Below, one piece after another: positions 34,721 to 43,279 of a stretch of 54,982 nt of DNA (within the stretch, counting starts at the first letter, position 1; the number at the start of each line of letters is the position of its first letter). Source of the stretch: Carboxydothermus islandicus. GTDB lineage: Bacteria > Bacillota > Z-2901 > Carboxydothermales > Carboxydothermaceae. Position numbers and translations under genes: made by a program. The stretch covers positions 1 to 54,982 of the forward strand of contig NZ_BDJL01000010.1 in NCBI RefSeq assembly GCF_001950325.1, given 5' to 3'. Under the pieces are notes generated by a model. That model was not told where the DNA came from. It did no database searches and worked only from the letters and a program-made list of their open reading frames with translations.

Positions 34721-35935
34721 CTATAGACTCTCGAGGAAAGCCTGAACCCGGTTTAAAACCGTTTCTTCGGAATAAAGCCGGCTGTCGGTCATATCGGCAT
34801 CCACAATTAACCCCGGCACTCCTGATGATCTCATGATTTGGCGCCGAATTTCCTCCTGCACAAAGGAATAGGCTTTGCACGAACGGTTGGAGTGCATGAC
34901 AAAGCCATCGGCAGAAAATTCTTCAATGAAAGATTGCAACTGATTTTTGCGAAATTCTAAATCCCGGTTTAAAAAGACACCGGTATAGGTCTCGGCCAGT
35001 GCATAAAAGGGAGGACCTTTTTTTATGTTGACCGCCCAGCCACCGGTATAGGAATCGGTAACAAAAACCGCTCCCCGTTCGGCAAAATAACCGTAAAAAC
35101 GGTACAATCCGTACCAGATGGGAATGTTGTCCCAGACTAAACGGTATTTTTCCCCCTCTACCGCCGGAATCCCGGCTTTGTACCTTTCTTCCACTTCCCG
35201 GTAAACTTCTTCGTAAAAATCCCGGGCAACTTCTGTACCCCTTAAAACCACCATTGGTCCCAGATTAATAAATAAATCGGTAACGTTTACCGGAGAAGGT
35301 TTATTTTTAGCAAAATTTCTTATCCCCTTCCACAAATCCACCGTTTCATTGGCAAGGAGAATTACTTTTTCCAAACGGTTTAAATCCAACTTTTTCCGAA
35401 AAAATTTTTCCAGTTCAATCGCCAGTTTTTCTATCTGTTTGGCCACATACTGGATTTGCCAGGGCTGGGGCTCACCGGTAATAAAAGGGGTATCGATGAT
35501 AAAAAGGGGAATATTAAATTCCCGGCTTAAAGTTTCGTACCACTTTAAAACCGTCCCGCAAATGTTGTTGCAGACCACCAGTAAATCCGGCCGGGGTAAG
35601 CCGTTAAAAGGACTTTCTTTCGGATTCCATATACTTCCCAGATTACTCTTGGCATAAGAACACAAATCGAGAGAATAACCCCTGTTTTCCGCTACCTGGC
35701 AAAGACTCGGCGAAACCTTGCGGGCACCGCAAATGGCACCGTAATTTTCCGGATAAACCGGCTCTATGCCAAAAGCCCGCAGTAGTTCCACCGGAGCTCC
35801 GCTGGTAATCCAGGCGGTTTTATAACCAAAAAATTTTCCCAGCGCCGGCAAATACTTTGCTTTTAAATAATGATTTTTTAAAATTTTATTCATTTTCTCT
35901 GAAGCCTTAAGGGGCTTAAAGATTTTTTTAGCCAT
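34721..35935 (-). CDS. 2-hydroxyacyl-CoA dehydratase subunit (HgdB/FldC-like)
   Basis: 404 residues of the HgdB/BcrB/FldB-C family. Cysteines that could hold the 4Fe-4S cluster lie in the blocks GAICGARKVSPSLCQ, LDLCSYAKSN and CNNICGTVLKWYE, with HSNRSCKAYSF near the C-terminus. Together with the next upstream subunit and the activator it should remove water from a 2-hydroxyacyl-CoA, or reduce an aryl-CoA, by a ketyl-radical mechanism. It is coupled to the preceding gene by TAATG. Confidence 0.85.
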   Translation of the reverse strand: MAKKIFKPLKASEKMNKILKNHYLKAKYLPALGKFFGYKTAWITSGAPVELLRAFGIEPVYPENYGAICGARKVSPSLCQVAENRGYSLDLCSYAKSNLGSIWNPKESPFNGLPRPDLLVVCNNICGTVLKWYETLSREFNIPLFIIDTPFITGEPQPWQIQYVAKQIEKLAIELEKFFRKKLDLNRLEKVILLANETVDLWKGIRNFAKNKPSPVNVTDLFINLGPMVVLRGTEVARDFYEEVYREVEERYKAGIPAVEGEKYRLVWDNIPIWYGLYRFYGYFAERGAVFVTDSYTGGWAVNIKKGPPFYALAETYTGVFLNRDLEFRKNQLQSFIEEFSADGFVMHSNRSCKAYSFVQEEIRRQIMRSSGVPGLIVDADMTDSRLYSEETVLNRVQAFLESL

Positions 35936-36948
35936 TACCCTCCACCCACCCTTTCCCGGAAGGCCTGGAGGCGAGTTTTATTTTGCTCCCCGACTTCTTC
36001 GCCTTCCACCTCTAAAACTAAAACCGGAACTCCTTGTTTTTTAAAGTAGTCCACTAAATAGGGAACATCCCAGGCAAAGGGATCACAAAATTTATTTTGT
36101 AAAAGGATAACGGCCCGGGCGTTTTTGTTATGATAAAGATTTATTAAATACTCCGCCCTCGTCCATACTCCCTTATGCCTGCAGGGACAGGGGGGCTTTG
36201 AAAGATAGTAATAAACTATGGCCTCCAAAATATCGTCTTTATCCTCCATATCTCCCGCAAAATGGCGAAAGCCGGTACAGGTATCATCGTAAACCACTCT
36301 AAATCCCTGTTGTTCTAATGCAAGGTAAAGTTTACTGTTAGTGACAACCGCCCCCGTTAAAATAATCCCTATAGCCTTTTGAGCCGAGGATAAATTGTTA
36401 AATTCCGCTTCTTTGGCCTCGAAATACTCCAAAGCTTCAGCAAGCGGTAAGCTTTGAAGCTTTTTTAAAAGCTCAAAGATTTCGTAGGAAGGAACAGTAG
36501 AAGTCAAGTTTTCCAAAGATTTAACCTTATTCCTTAACTCCTTCAGCTTTTCCCAGGTAAGTTTTAACTTTTCCTCCCCCCTGACTCCGCTTTTCCGGGA
36601 AAGTTCCCGCCAGAGATAAATTAAAGCTTCCCGGTAGTAATCCCGGGCAAAAGCGGTGGTTAAATCTACCGGAGGAACGAAAAGAAAAACCCGGTCGTTT
36701 CCCAGCAAACTTTTAGTAATACCATATAAACACTGCATCGTATCACAACTGTGGGCAAATCCCCAAAAGTCACCGTCTCCTTCTTCTTCTTCAATTTCGG
36801 CAAGGCTTCCTCTGGCATAGGAACAGCAGTATGCAGGAAGCCTAACCGGAGCTTTGCTTTCATCAGCCGGGAAATAACGGATTGTAGAAATCCCCGCTCC
36901 TTCGGATATTTCCACCGGCCAGTAACTGCAAAAATAGTTTAATTTCAT
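35935..36948 (-). CDS. 2-hydroxyacyl-CoA dehydratase second subunit
   Basis: 337 residues of the same superfamily but clearly different from its neighbour and shorter. Cluster-type cysteines are in LPAYCCSYARGSL, AHSCDTMQCLYG and NKFCDPFAWDVPYL; the C-terminal FCDP...DVPYLVDYF block is the family's signature end. It overlaps the upstream CoA-ligase by 4 nt and the downstream subunit by 1 nt, so the heterodimer is made from one transcript. The substrate cannot be told. Confidence 0.82.
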   Translation of the reverse strand: MKLNYFCSYWPVEISEGAGISTIRYFPADESKAPVRLPAYCCSYARGSLAEIEEEEGDGDFWGFAHSCDTMQCLYGITKSLLGNDRVFLFVPPVDLTTAFARDYYREALIYLWRELSRKSGVRGEEKLKLTWEKLKELRNKVKSLENLTSTVPSYEIFELLKKLQSLPLAEALEYFEAKEAEFNNLSSAQKAIGIILTGAVVTNSKLYLALEQQGFRVVYDDTCTGFRHFAGDMEDKDDILEAIVYYYLSKPPCPCRHKGVWTRAEYLINLYHNKNARAVILLQNKFCDPFAWDVPYLVDYFKKQGVPVLVLEVEGEEVGEQNKTRLQAFRERVGGG

Positions 36949-38597
36949 TGTTTGGCCTCACTCTCCATTTCCTTTAAAGCCCGCCGTAAAATTTTACCTA
37001 TCGCACTTTTTGGTAAATCATCTTTTATTTCAATGATTTTGGGTACTTTATAATGGGTTAAATTTTCCCGGCAAAAGGCTTTTAGCTCCTCAGGCGAAGT
37101 CTTAGCCCCTTCTTTTAACACCACATAAGCTTTGACTACTTCCCCGTAATAATTGTCCGGAATTCCAACCACGCAGGCTTCTTTAACATCGGGATGGGAG
37201 TAAAGAACATCTTCCACTTCCCGGGGATAAACATTAAAACCTCCGGTAATGATTAAATCTTTTTTGCGGTCAACGATGTAGAAATAACCATCTTCGTCCA
37301 TCCGGCCAATGTCACCGGTATAAAGCCAGCCATCTTTAATCACTTCCCTGGTTGCAGCTTCCTGCTTGTAATATCCCAGCATCAAATCGGGGCTTTTTAA
37401 CCGTATTTCTCCAATCTCTCCCGGCGGCAACGGCTCTCCGGTAAACGCATCGACAATTTCCATCACCGTATCGGGGAAAGGTATCCCAATGCTGCCGGTT
37501 TTATTTATACCACGGTAGGGATTGCAGCACTTGGCGGTTACCGCCTCGGTAAGACCATAACCTTCTAAAACCTGAGCGCCGGTCATTTTTTCAAACTGCT
37601 CCTTTACCTCCGGGGGCATGGCCGCCGCCCCAACGAAACAACCTCTAAAAGAGGAAAGATCGTATTTGGTTAGATCTTTATGGTTTAACATTGCCACAAA
37701 CATTGTCGGAACACCGGCAAATAAGGTGGGCCGGTGTTTTGCTACCGATTTTAAAAACTCATCCACCGAAAACCGTGGAAGTAACACCACCGAAGAGCCG
37801 GTTAAAAGGGGAGCATTCATGCAAACGCTCATGCCAAAACCGTGAAAAATCGGTAAGACTGTTAACATCACGTCTTCCGGCACTAAATCTCCCCAGACCT
37901 TGACATGATAGGCATTAACTATCAGGGCATACTCCGAGAGCATAACTCCCTTGGGTTTACCGGTAGTGCCGGAGGTATAAATAATTACCGCAGGCTCCTT
38001 TTTAAGGTCCCGCTGTTTTGGTCTAAAGTTTTTGCTTCCGGTGTTTTTTAAAAGGGGCATTAAGGCAAAGATCTTTTCATTATCGATTTTTACGGAAGGG
38101 GCTTTTTCTTTAAGTTTTAAAAGAAAATTTAAAGGAAACGCTAAAAAATCGGCAATTGCTGTATAAACTATTTTTACGTTATCAAGGTTTTTTAACTTTT
38201 CCGCAAAAAGATTTAAGGCAAAAATAGCCTTGACTCCGGCATCTTCAATAATATAGGTTAGTTCTCTTGCCGATAGGAGCGGATTTAAGGGGACCGCAAT
38301 CATCCCAGCCGCCATTAAGGCAAAATAGACAATTACGTACTGGGGCGAATTGGGAAGCATAATCCCCACCCGATCCCCCGGTTCCAAGCCCAAAAGGGAT
38401 AAATTTATAGCTAAATTTTCAATATATTCTGTTAATTCGCTGTATGATAATTTCTTGTTAAAAAAAATTAAGGCCGTTTTATTTACCTTTTGAGCCGTTT
38501 GCTTTAAAAGCTCATAAAGGGGAGTTTCCGGATAGGTTAGACTTAGAGGAACATGTGGGGGATAATGTTTAACCCAGGGGTAAGCATTTTCCACCAT
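36945..38597 (-). CDS. Long-chain-type AMP-forming acyl-CoA ligase
   Basis: 550 residues of the ANL superfamily, closer to fatty-acyl-CoA ligases (FadD/LcfA) than the other ligase of this operon. Motifs are YTSGTTGKPKGVMLSE, LEGYGLTEAV, YTGDIGRMDEDGYFYIVDRKKDLI and the catalytic Lys near SAIGKILRR. The ATG for MVENAYPW has GGGAGGT upstream. It is the first gene of the six-gene operon and would supply the CoA thioester for the dehydratase. Confidence 0.9.
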   Translation of the reverse strand: MVENAYPWVKHYPPHVPLSLTYPETPLYELLKQTAQKVNKTALIFFNKKLSYSELTEYIENLAINLSLLGLEPGDRVGIMLPNSPQYVIVYFALMAAGMIAVPLNPLLSARELTYIIEDAGVKAIFALNLFAEKLKNLDNVKIVYTAIADFLAFPLNFLLKLKEKAPSVKIDNEKIFALMPLLKNTGSKNFRPKQRDLKKEPAVIIYTSGTTGKPKGVMLSEYALIVNAYHVKVWGDLVPEDVMLTVLPIFHGFGMSVCMNAPLLTGSSVVLLPRFSVDEFLKSVAKHRPTLFAGVPTMFVAMLNHKDLTKYDLSSFRGCFVGAAAMPPEVKEQFEKMTGAQVLEGYGLTEAVTAKCCNPYRGINKTGSIGIPFPDTVMEIVDAFTGEPLPPGEIGEIRLKSPDLMLGYYKQEAATREVIKDGWLYTGDIGRMDEDGYFYIVDRKKDLIITGGFNVYPREVEDVLYSHPDVKEACVVGIPDNYYGEVVKAYVVLKEGAKTSPEELKAFCRENLTHYKVPKIIEIKDDLPKSAIGKILRRALKEMESEAKQ

Positions 38598-38727
38598 AAA
38601 CTTACCTCCCAATAATGGATATTTTAAATTTAATTTATCCCTGAATACTGCTCATTTCAATGAATAATTACTCAGTTGCATTATATGATGGTAAATGGTT
38701 GTTTTTTTATACTGAATGGTATTATAA

Positions 38728-38747
38728 AAGCTGCCCTACGGCAGCTT
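38728..38747 (-). terminator. Terminator after the frameshifted chemoreceptor
   Basis: AAGCTGCC and GGCAGCTT around a 4-base loop, followed on the minus strand by TTTATAAT. It overlaps the stop codon. Confidence 0.75.
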
Positions 38748-39860
38748 ATAAGGTAAATTTATTTTTTAACTGTTCAAGCTTGGTAATTAATCCCCGGGTC
38801 TCCTCAGCCATTTTCTGGACATTATTCATCGCCGCCGACTGTTCATTGGTCGCCGCCACTACATTATTTACAGCTTCAGTAATATTTTGCATATGAGCGG
38901 GTAAGGATTGGTTTTGGCGTAACAACTCGGGTAAAAGGTCCATAACTCCTTGTAGTTCGGTTTGTAAAAAGGAAGTTTTGGCGGTACTTTCGGTAGCTAT
39001 AGTAAAGGTTTCCTGCATTTTTCCTGAGCTTCGTTCATATTTTTAAAAATAAGATCAATAATTCCTTTGATTTCTTCGGCAGCATCTTTTGATTTTCCAG
39101 CAAGTTTGCGAACTTCCTCGGCTACCACCGCAAAGCTTTTCCCTGCTTCTCCGGCCCGGGCTGCCTCAATAGCTGCATTTAAAGCTAAAAGGTTGGTTTG
39201 AGCCGCAATTTCGGTAATAAGTTCTAAGGCCACATTAATTTCCTGAGTGTGGGCAAAAAGTTCATTAATAGATTTTGTTGCAACCGTAAGACTATTTTGG
39301 ATTTTCGCGTTTTCTGAGCTAAAAAGGTCTAAACTTTCTCGACCTTTAGTAAGTTTATCTTCCAGTTCCTCGGCCAGCCGCGCAATATTGCGGATGGTTT
39401 CATTTATTTCTTCCAGGCTTGAATTTATTTCCTGGGTGGAAGCTGCTACCTCTTCAAGCCCCGCAGAAGTTTCGGTAGAAGTATCTACCAAACTTAAAAC
39501 CGTATTTTCTATCCTTTTGGTGACTTCCTGGAGCTCGGAAGTCAAACCCTTTAAGATTTTGCTAAATGATTCTTTTAAATCGGCTATGGTATTTAAATTG
39601 GTAATCCCTAAATCTTTATTTTTTTCTGTCAAAGTTTCTATCTCCGTAAGCATTTCTTTTAAAGGCTGGATAATTCTTTTAAAATTGCTGTAACTTATCA
39701 CAAGTCCAATGATTGCTCCACCAACCATACCGATAAACACAGGTATATAAATTTTAAAAGCCAACACCCCTGACAAGTAACCAACCAGTCCAGCTCCGGG
39801 CACAGCAAAAAGAACGGTGCGCAAAAGGTATTTCTTTAAAGTTAAATTTTTTATTTCCAT
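38746..39860 (-). pseudogene. Methyl-accepting chemotaxis protein with a -1 frameshift
   Basis: The first frame (39860-38997) encodes two close N-terminal helices (about 15-60) without a sizeable extracytoplasmic domain, a short HAMP-like linker and the signalling tip ([36 protein letters not shown]), then ends CRKPLL. The rest of the helical domain continues from the adjacent frame ([14 protein letters not shown] to NKFTL, 38746-39018). The break is at a run of five A (minus strand, 39022-39018); six would restore the frame. The start is the second ATG, six bases after GGGGG. A phase-variable or slippage-expressed gene is the alternative to a pseudogene or sequencing error. Confidence 0.8.
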
Positions 39861-40096
39861 CCACATCCCCCTGATTGATTTTTGGTTTTTCTAATAAATT
39901 CGATTTATTTTTTGATTTTCCTTCTGAATCTGATTCATTTTATAATTTTTATAATTTTTCATTTTTAGTAATTAGTACAAGTCTTTGTTTAAATATTTTA
40001 TTAGAATTTTTCTTACCATTTTTTAAAATTCAAAAAAATCTCTTTGTCAGTTGACTCACACCTTATTTCCCGCTAAAATATTAATGCAAAGTTATT

Positions 40097-40171
40097 GCCG
40101 ATGTAGCTCAGGGGCAGAGCAACGCACTCGTAATGCGTAGGTCGTGGGTTCGAATCCCACCATCGGCTCCA
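40097..40171 (+). tRNA. tRNA-Thr (anticodon CGT)
   Basis: Full cloverleaf: acceptor GCCGATG/CATCGGC, D-arm GCTC...GAGC, anticodon stem ACGCA/TGCGT with loop CTCGTAA (CGT), T-arm GTGGG-TTCGAAT-CCCAC, and an encoded CCA. Confidence 0.97.
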
Positions 40172-40182
40172 GGAAAATCAAG

Positions 40183-40205
40183 GCCTCCAGGGTTCACCCA
40201 GAGGC
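40183..40205 (+). terminator. Terminator after tRNA-Thr
   Basis: GCCTC and GAGGC with an inner GGG/CCC pair, followed by TTAATTTTTT. Confidence 0.7.
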
Positions 40206-40314
40206 TTAATTTTTTAACGAACCATAACTTCGCAGTAAAAATTTTTTGTTTTTAATTTTTTTAAACTATGATATTATTTTTTTGTAAGAATTCTAATTTA
40301 GAGCGGGTGATTTT

Positions 40315-40590
40315 ATGACCGAAGAAAGATTTAATAAGATTGAAACACAATTAGACCATATGACAAGAATGATTACCGAATTAATCCGGATTGTAGGTAA
40401 TACTAATGCAGCTGTCGAAGAATTACGAAGTGATGTTAATGGACTTAAAATTTCCATCCAGCAAATCAAAGAGGAAATTGCGGAAATTAAAATGACACTT
40501 AAGGAACATGGAGAAAAGCTTGATTACGCCCTTTTAAAATTAATAAATCACGATGTAAAACTTCACAATCTTAAAATTGTTCAACCTTAA
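40315..40590 (+). CDS. Small coiled-coil protein beside the CRISPR locus (intact copy)
   Basis: 91 residues, nearly all helical: heptad patterns run from ETQLDHMTRMITELIRIVG to AEIKMTLKEHGEKLDYALLKLI, followed by the tail HDVKLHNLKIVQP. GGGTGAT precedes the ATG. Its 3' part and about 375 nt beyond the stop are duplicated at 41635-42279, where the gene copy is broken. No catalytic motif. It lies at the trailer side of array 1 and is transcribed towards it. Confidence 0.65.
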   Translation: MTEERFNKIETQLDHMTRMITELIRIVGNTNAAVEELRSDVNGLKISIQQIKEEIAEIKMTLKEHGEKLDYALLKLINHDVKLHNLKIVQP

Positions 40591-40827
40591 TTAAGAGGCC
40601 CCTGACTTTGTCAGTTAAAATCCTGGAACCCTTGAAAAATGGGCATTTTTATCCCTGAAGATGAGCAAATTGTACCTACATACTTATCAGGTAAATTCTT
40701 TTTACCCCTTCCAGGGGCATCAGGTTCTTCGGGGGTGCTATCCTTAAAATTCTTAAGATCTTTTTAGCTATTTCGATAAGCCGCAGGTTAATTAAAAGCT
40801 TTTGGCCAAGATAATAGTAATGAAAAA

Positions 40828-40860
40828 GGAGGTTTCGGGATAAGCCGAAGCCTCTTTTTA
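40828..40860. terminator. Terminator in copy A of the trailer flank
   Basis: GAGG-TTTCGG and CCGAA-GCCTC arms around GATAAG, with T5 on the plus side and AAAAAGG on the other, so it can work on both strands. Confidence 0.7.
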
Positions 40861-40939
40861 ATGCTTTTTAAGTAAAAAGTCCTGAAAAAGTAAAGTTTTT
40901 TCAGAAGATGAGAAAACTTCAAAATATTTTTTAATTTAT

Positions 40940-40969
40940 TTTATCATCCCACAATGGTTCGATTAAAAC
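40940..40969 (-). CRISPR. Orphan degenerate CRISPR repeat
   Basis: CCCACAATGGTTCGATTAAAAC here equals the inner 22 nt of the array repeats. It is preceded by ATCAT instead of TTTCCAC, exactly as in the terminal repeat of array 1 at 42250-42279. No second repeat follows within the next 1.2 kb. Confidence 0.85.
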
Positions 40970-41000
40970 GGGAGTGTTAATTTGATAAAATTAAAATCAA

Positions 41001-41402
41001 TCATTTTTCTATTTTCACGCAGCGTCGTTTTAGCCAAGCCTTAACATCTTCAAATGATACCTTATGTTCAGCAATTGCAACTGTATATTCTATTATTTCC
41101 TCATACGATGCATTAATTCTATATCCATTAATTTCGAGAAAAGAGACGGTTGATAAAAATGCAGTTCGTTTATTGCCATCAATAAAAGCGTGTTCCAAAG
41201 TTAATAAATAAAATATCCTGGCTGCCTTACTAATAAGTGTTCTAAATCGCATTTTTCCAAATACTGGATAGCGAATTTCATCTAATATATACCTAAGTTT
41301 CCCTTCGCCATCAGGATATATTCCCTTTTTCCCACCAGTCTCCTCAATAACAACTTCGTGATACTCTAAAATATCTTCAACTGTTATATATTTTATCCCC
41401 AT
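41001..41402 (-). CDS. doc: Doc-family (Fic/Doc) toxin
   Basis: 133 residues, full length for Doc. The catalytic motif HAFIDGNKRTAF starts at H71, matching HxFx(D)GNKR. Doc toxins phosphorylate EF-Tu and arrest translation. The conserved N-terminus (YITVEDILEYHEVVI) and GIYPDGEGKL are also of the Doc type. It lies 8 nt after a 51-codon gene that should be the antitoxin, with AAAGGT as ribosome site. The module sits between two copies of a CRISPR trailer. Confidence 0.9.
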   Translation of the reverse strand: MGIKYITVEDILEYHEVVIEETGGKKGIYPDGEGKLRYILDEIRYPVFGKMRFRTLISKAARIFYLLTLEHAFIDGNKRTAFLSTVSFLEINGYRINASYEEIIEYTVAIAEHKVSFEDVKAWLKRRCVKIEK

Positions 41403-41410
41403 TTTTACCT

Positions 41411-41566
41411 TTACCTTTTAGCTAACTCTTCAAAGACTGGACGATATCTTTCAATTATTCTTTTTGCCCTTTCTCTAGGGTTTAAAGCTACGGTTTCTTC
41501 AATACTCAAATTTCGAACCCTTTTAAAAGTGGTTCTTTTTTTATTTATTTTAGCTATGCGCTCCAT
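41411..41566 (-). CDS. Putative antitoxin of the Doc module
   Basis: 51 residues, beginning MERIAKINKKRTTFKRVRNL and ending RYRPVFEELAKR; the middle SIEETVALNPRERAKRIIE is helical. AAAGGAGG lies seven bases before the ATG. It has the position and size of a Phd-like antitoxin but no clear Phd/AbrB-type DNA-binding domain that I recognise; its C-terminal helix may be the toxin-neutralising part. Role assigned from context. Confidence 0.7.
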   Translation of the reverse strand: MERIAKINKKRTTFKRVRNLSIEETVALNPRERAKRIIERYRPVFEELAKR

Positions 41567-41586
41567 AGTAAAACCTCCTTTAGCTT

Positions 41587-41615
41587 ATTTTATAAACAAA
41601 AAGTCATTTTTACAA
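41587..41615 (-). promoter_or_regulatory. SigA-type promoter of the toxin-antitoxin module
   Basis: Minus-strand TTGTAA (41615-41610), a 17-nt spacer and TAAAAT (41592-41587), about 20 nt before the antitoxin ATG. Confidence 0.55.
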
Positions 41616-41634
41616 CAGTTAAGTCCATATAAAA

Positions 41635-41900
41635 ACGCAACTCGACCAAATTGCAAGAACGATTACCGAATTAATCCGGATTGTAGGAAATACTAATACA
41701 GCTGTCGAAGAATTGCGAAGTGATGTTAAAGGACTTAAAAGTGATTTAACGAACTTAAAATTTCCAACCAGCAAATCAAAGAGGAAATTGCGGAAATTAA
41801 AATGACGCTAAAGGAACATGGAGAAAAGCTTGATTACGCCCTTTTAAAATTAATAAATCACGATGTAATACTTCACAATCTTAAAATTGTTCAACCTTAA
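41635..41900 (+). pseudogene. Broken copy of the small coiled-coil gene
   Basis: Closely matches 40345-40590 but lacks the start and first codons and carries a 20-nt insertion (AGTGATTTAACGAACTTAAA) that shifts the frame. Only short frames remain. It marks copy B as the derived one. Confidence 0.85.
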
Positions 41901-42136
41901 TTAAGAAGCCCCTGACTTTGTCAGTTAAAATACTGGAACCCTTGAAAAATGGGCATTTTTATCCCTGAAGATGAGCAAATTGTACCTACATACTTATCAG
42001 GTAAATTCTTTTTACCCTTCCAGGGGCATCAGGTTCTTCGGGGGTACTATCCTTAAAATTCTTAAGATCTTTTTAGCTATTTCGATAAGCCGCAGGTTAA
42101 TTAAAAGCTTTTGGCCAAGATAATAGTAATGAAAAA

Positions 42137-42170
42137 GGAGGTTTCGGAATAAGCCGAAGCCTCTTTTTTA
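42137..42170. terminator. Terminator in copy B, downstream of array 1
   Basis: Same hairpin as at 40828-40860. Read on the minus strand it lies about 80 nt past the last repeat and would end the array-1 precursor transcript before the toxin-antitoxin genes. Confidence 0.65.
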
Positions 42171-42249
42171 ATACTTTTTGATTAAAAAACCCCGAAAAAG
42201 TAAAGTTTTTTCAGAAAATGAGAAAACTTCAAAATACTTTTTAATTTAT

Positions 42250-43084
42250 TTTATCATCCCACAATGGTTCGATTAAAACATGCCTTGTCAAGCCCATGGC
42301 GTAAGCCATGCCCGTACTTTCAACCCCACTATGGTTCGATTAAAACATCAGAGGGGATATTAAACCCGGATTTGAAGTGGAAGTATCCTTTCCACCCCAC
42401 AATGGTTCGATTAAAACAATTTGAAAAAGAACAGAAAGCGGACAATATAGAAGTCTTTCCACCCCACAATGGTTCGATTAAAACGAAGAAATCGGCAACG
42501 AATTATTTTAGAAAAATAACTTTCCACCCCACAATGGTTCGATTAAAACTTCCCAAGCCAAACCAATAAGAATTACCTTCTTCATCACTTTCCACCCCAC
42601 AATGGTTCGATTAAAACCCGATGCGGGTAATTGGGGATTTGGTGGCCGATTACCTTTCCACCCCACAATGGTTCGATTAAAACGAACAGTAAGGGTAGTA
42701 AGCGAAAGCCTTGTTAAACTACTTTCCACCCCACAATGGTTCGATTAAAACAATACCCTTCTTAATATCCTTCTGACTGAACTTAATCTTTCCACCCCAC
42801 AATGGTTCGATTAAAACAAGTATCAGAAGAAGTATTATTAGAAGAAGTATCTAACTTTCCACCCCACAATGGTTCGATTAAAACTGTAATTATGATTGCA
42901 CAAGATGATAGAATGATAGACCTTTCCACCCCACAATGGTTCGATTAAAACTCTGTCGGTTCTGGTAAGTCTTATCATGCTTTATTACTTTCCACCCCAC
43001 AATGGTTCGATTAAAACGGGAAAAAGGAACATTAAACTTTATAGGTTCTCCAAACTTTCCACCCCACAATGGTTCGATTAAAAC
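42250..43084 (-). CRISPR. CRISPR array 1, 13 repeats and 12 spacers
   Basis: The repeat is 30 nt. In the inferred direction (minus strand) it starts GTTTTAATCGAACC and ends GGGTGGAAAG. Spacers are 35-41 nt, mostly 36-38. The leftmost two repeats (42250-42279 and 42317-42346) are degenerate while the other eleven are identical, so the left end is the trailer and the leader lies at 43085. Known repeats of related type end in ATTGAAAC; the end GGTGGAAAG corresponds to that handle. Short frames in and across the array are artefacts of the 3-frame repeat. Confidence 0.97.
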
Positions 43085-43205
43085 CCATCCTGGAAGCCTT
43101 AAAAAACAAGGCTTCCAGGGGTGTGAAGTCCTTAAAATCGTCGTCGACCTCCGATAATGCAAAAATCCCCGGGCAACGACGACTTTTTTACAAATATATT
43201 TTTTA
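43085..43205 (-). promoter_or_regulatory. Leader of CRISPR array 1
   Basis: About 115 nt nearly identical to the sequence next to array 2 (54372-54480), then diverging. It contains an inverted repeat next to the first repeat (GGAAGCCTT and AAGGCTTCC around a T-rich loop) and a second pair (GTCGTCG and CGACGAC) about 45 nt apart. Sharing between arrays identifies it as leader. Confidence 0.8.
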
Positions 43206-43279
43206 ATTTCGACTTTATCTCTTTATCTCCTGCTAAATAGCAAGCAATAGAAAAGATTTTTTACCGGCAGAAATACTGG

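Larger units (their letters stand above)
40345..40969 (+). repeat. Tandem duplication copy A (trailer flank plus orphan CRISPR repeat)
   Basis: This 625-nt stretch covers most of the small coiled-coil gene, an A/T-rich flank and one degenerate CRISPR repeat. It recurs almost unchanged as copy B (41635-42279, 645 nt); the main difference is a 20-nt insertion inside the coiled-coil frame in copy B plus a few substitutions and a 1-nt deletion. Apart from the terminator at 40828-40860 I see no gene between 40591 and 40939. One 51-codon minus-strand frame has no start and is broken in copy B. Confidence 0.9.
41635..42279 (+). repeat. Tandem duplication copy B (trailer flank plus terminal repeat of array 1)
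   Basis: Counterpart of copy A at 40345-40969. Here the terminal degenerate repeat is followed by a real array. Between 41901 and 42249 I see only the duplicated flank with its terminator and no gene. Confidence 0.9.

Noticed and set aside
40616-40780. 51-codon minus-strand frame in the trailer flank, possibly a transposase remnant
   Set aside because: No start codon or ribosome site, and a 1-nt deletion breaks it in copy B.
41900-42255. A/T-rich sequence left of array 1 considered as the leader
   Set aside because: The repeats on that side are degenerate and the left flanks of the two arrays differ, while the right flanks are nearly identical; the leader is therefore on the right.
42264-42729. 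Open frames running through CRISPR array 1 on both strands, and the similar ones at 42890-43162 and 53356-54283
   Set aside because: They are made of repeated repeat-encoded segments such as FNRTIVGWK and HPTMVRLK with random spacer sequence between; no ribosome sites.
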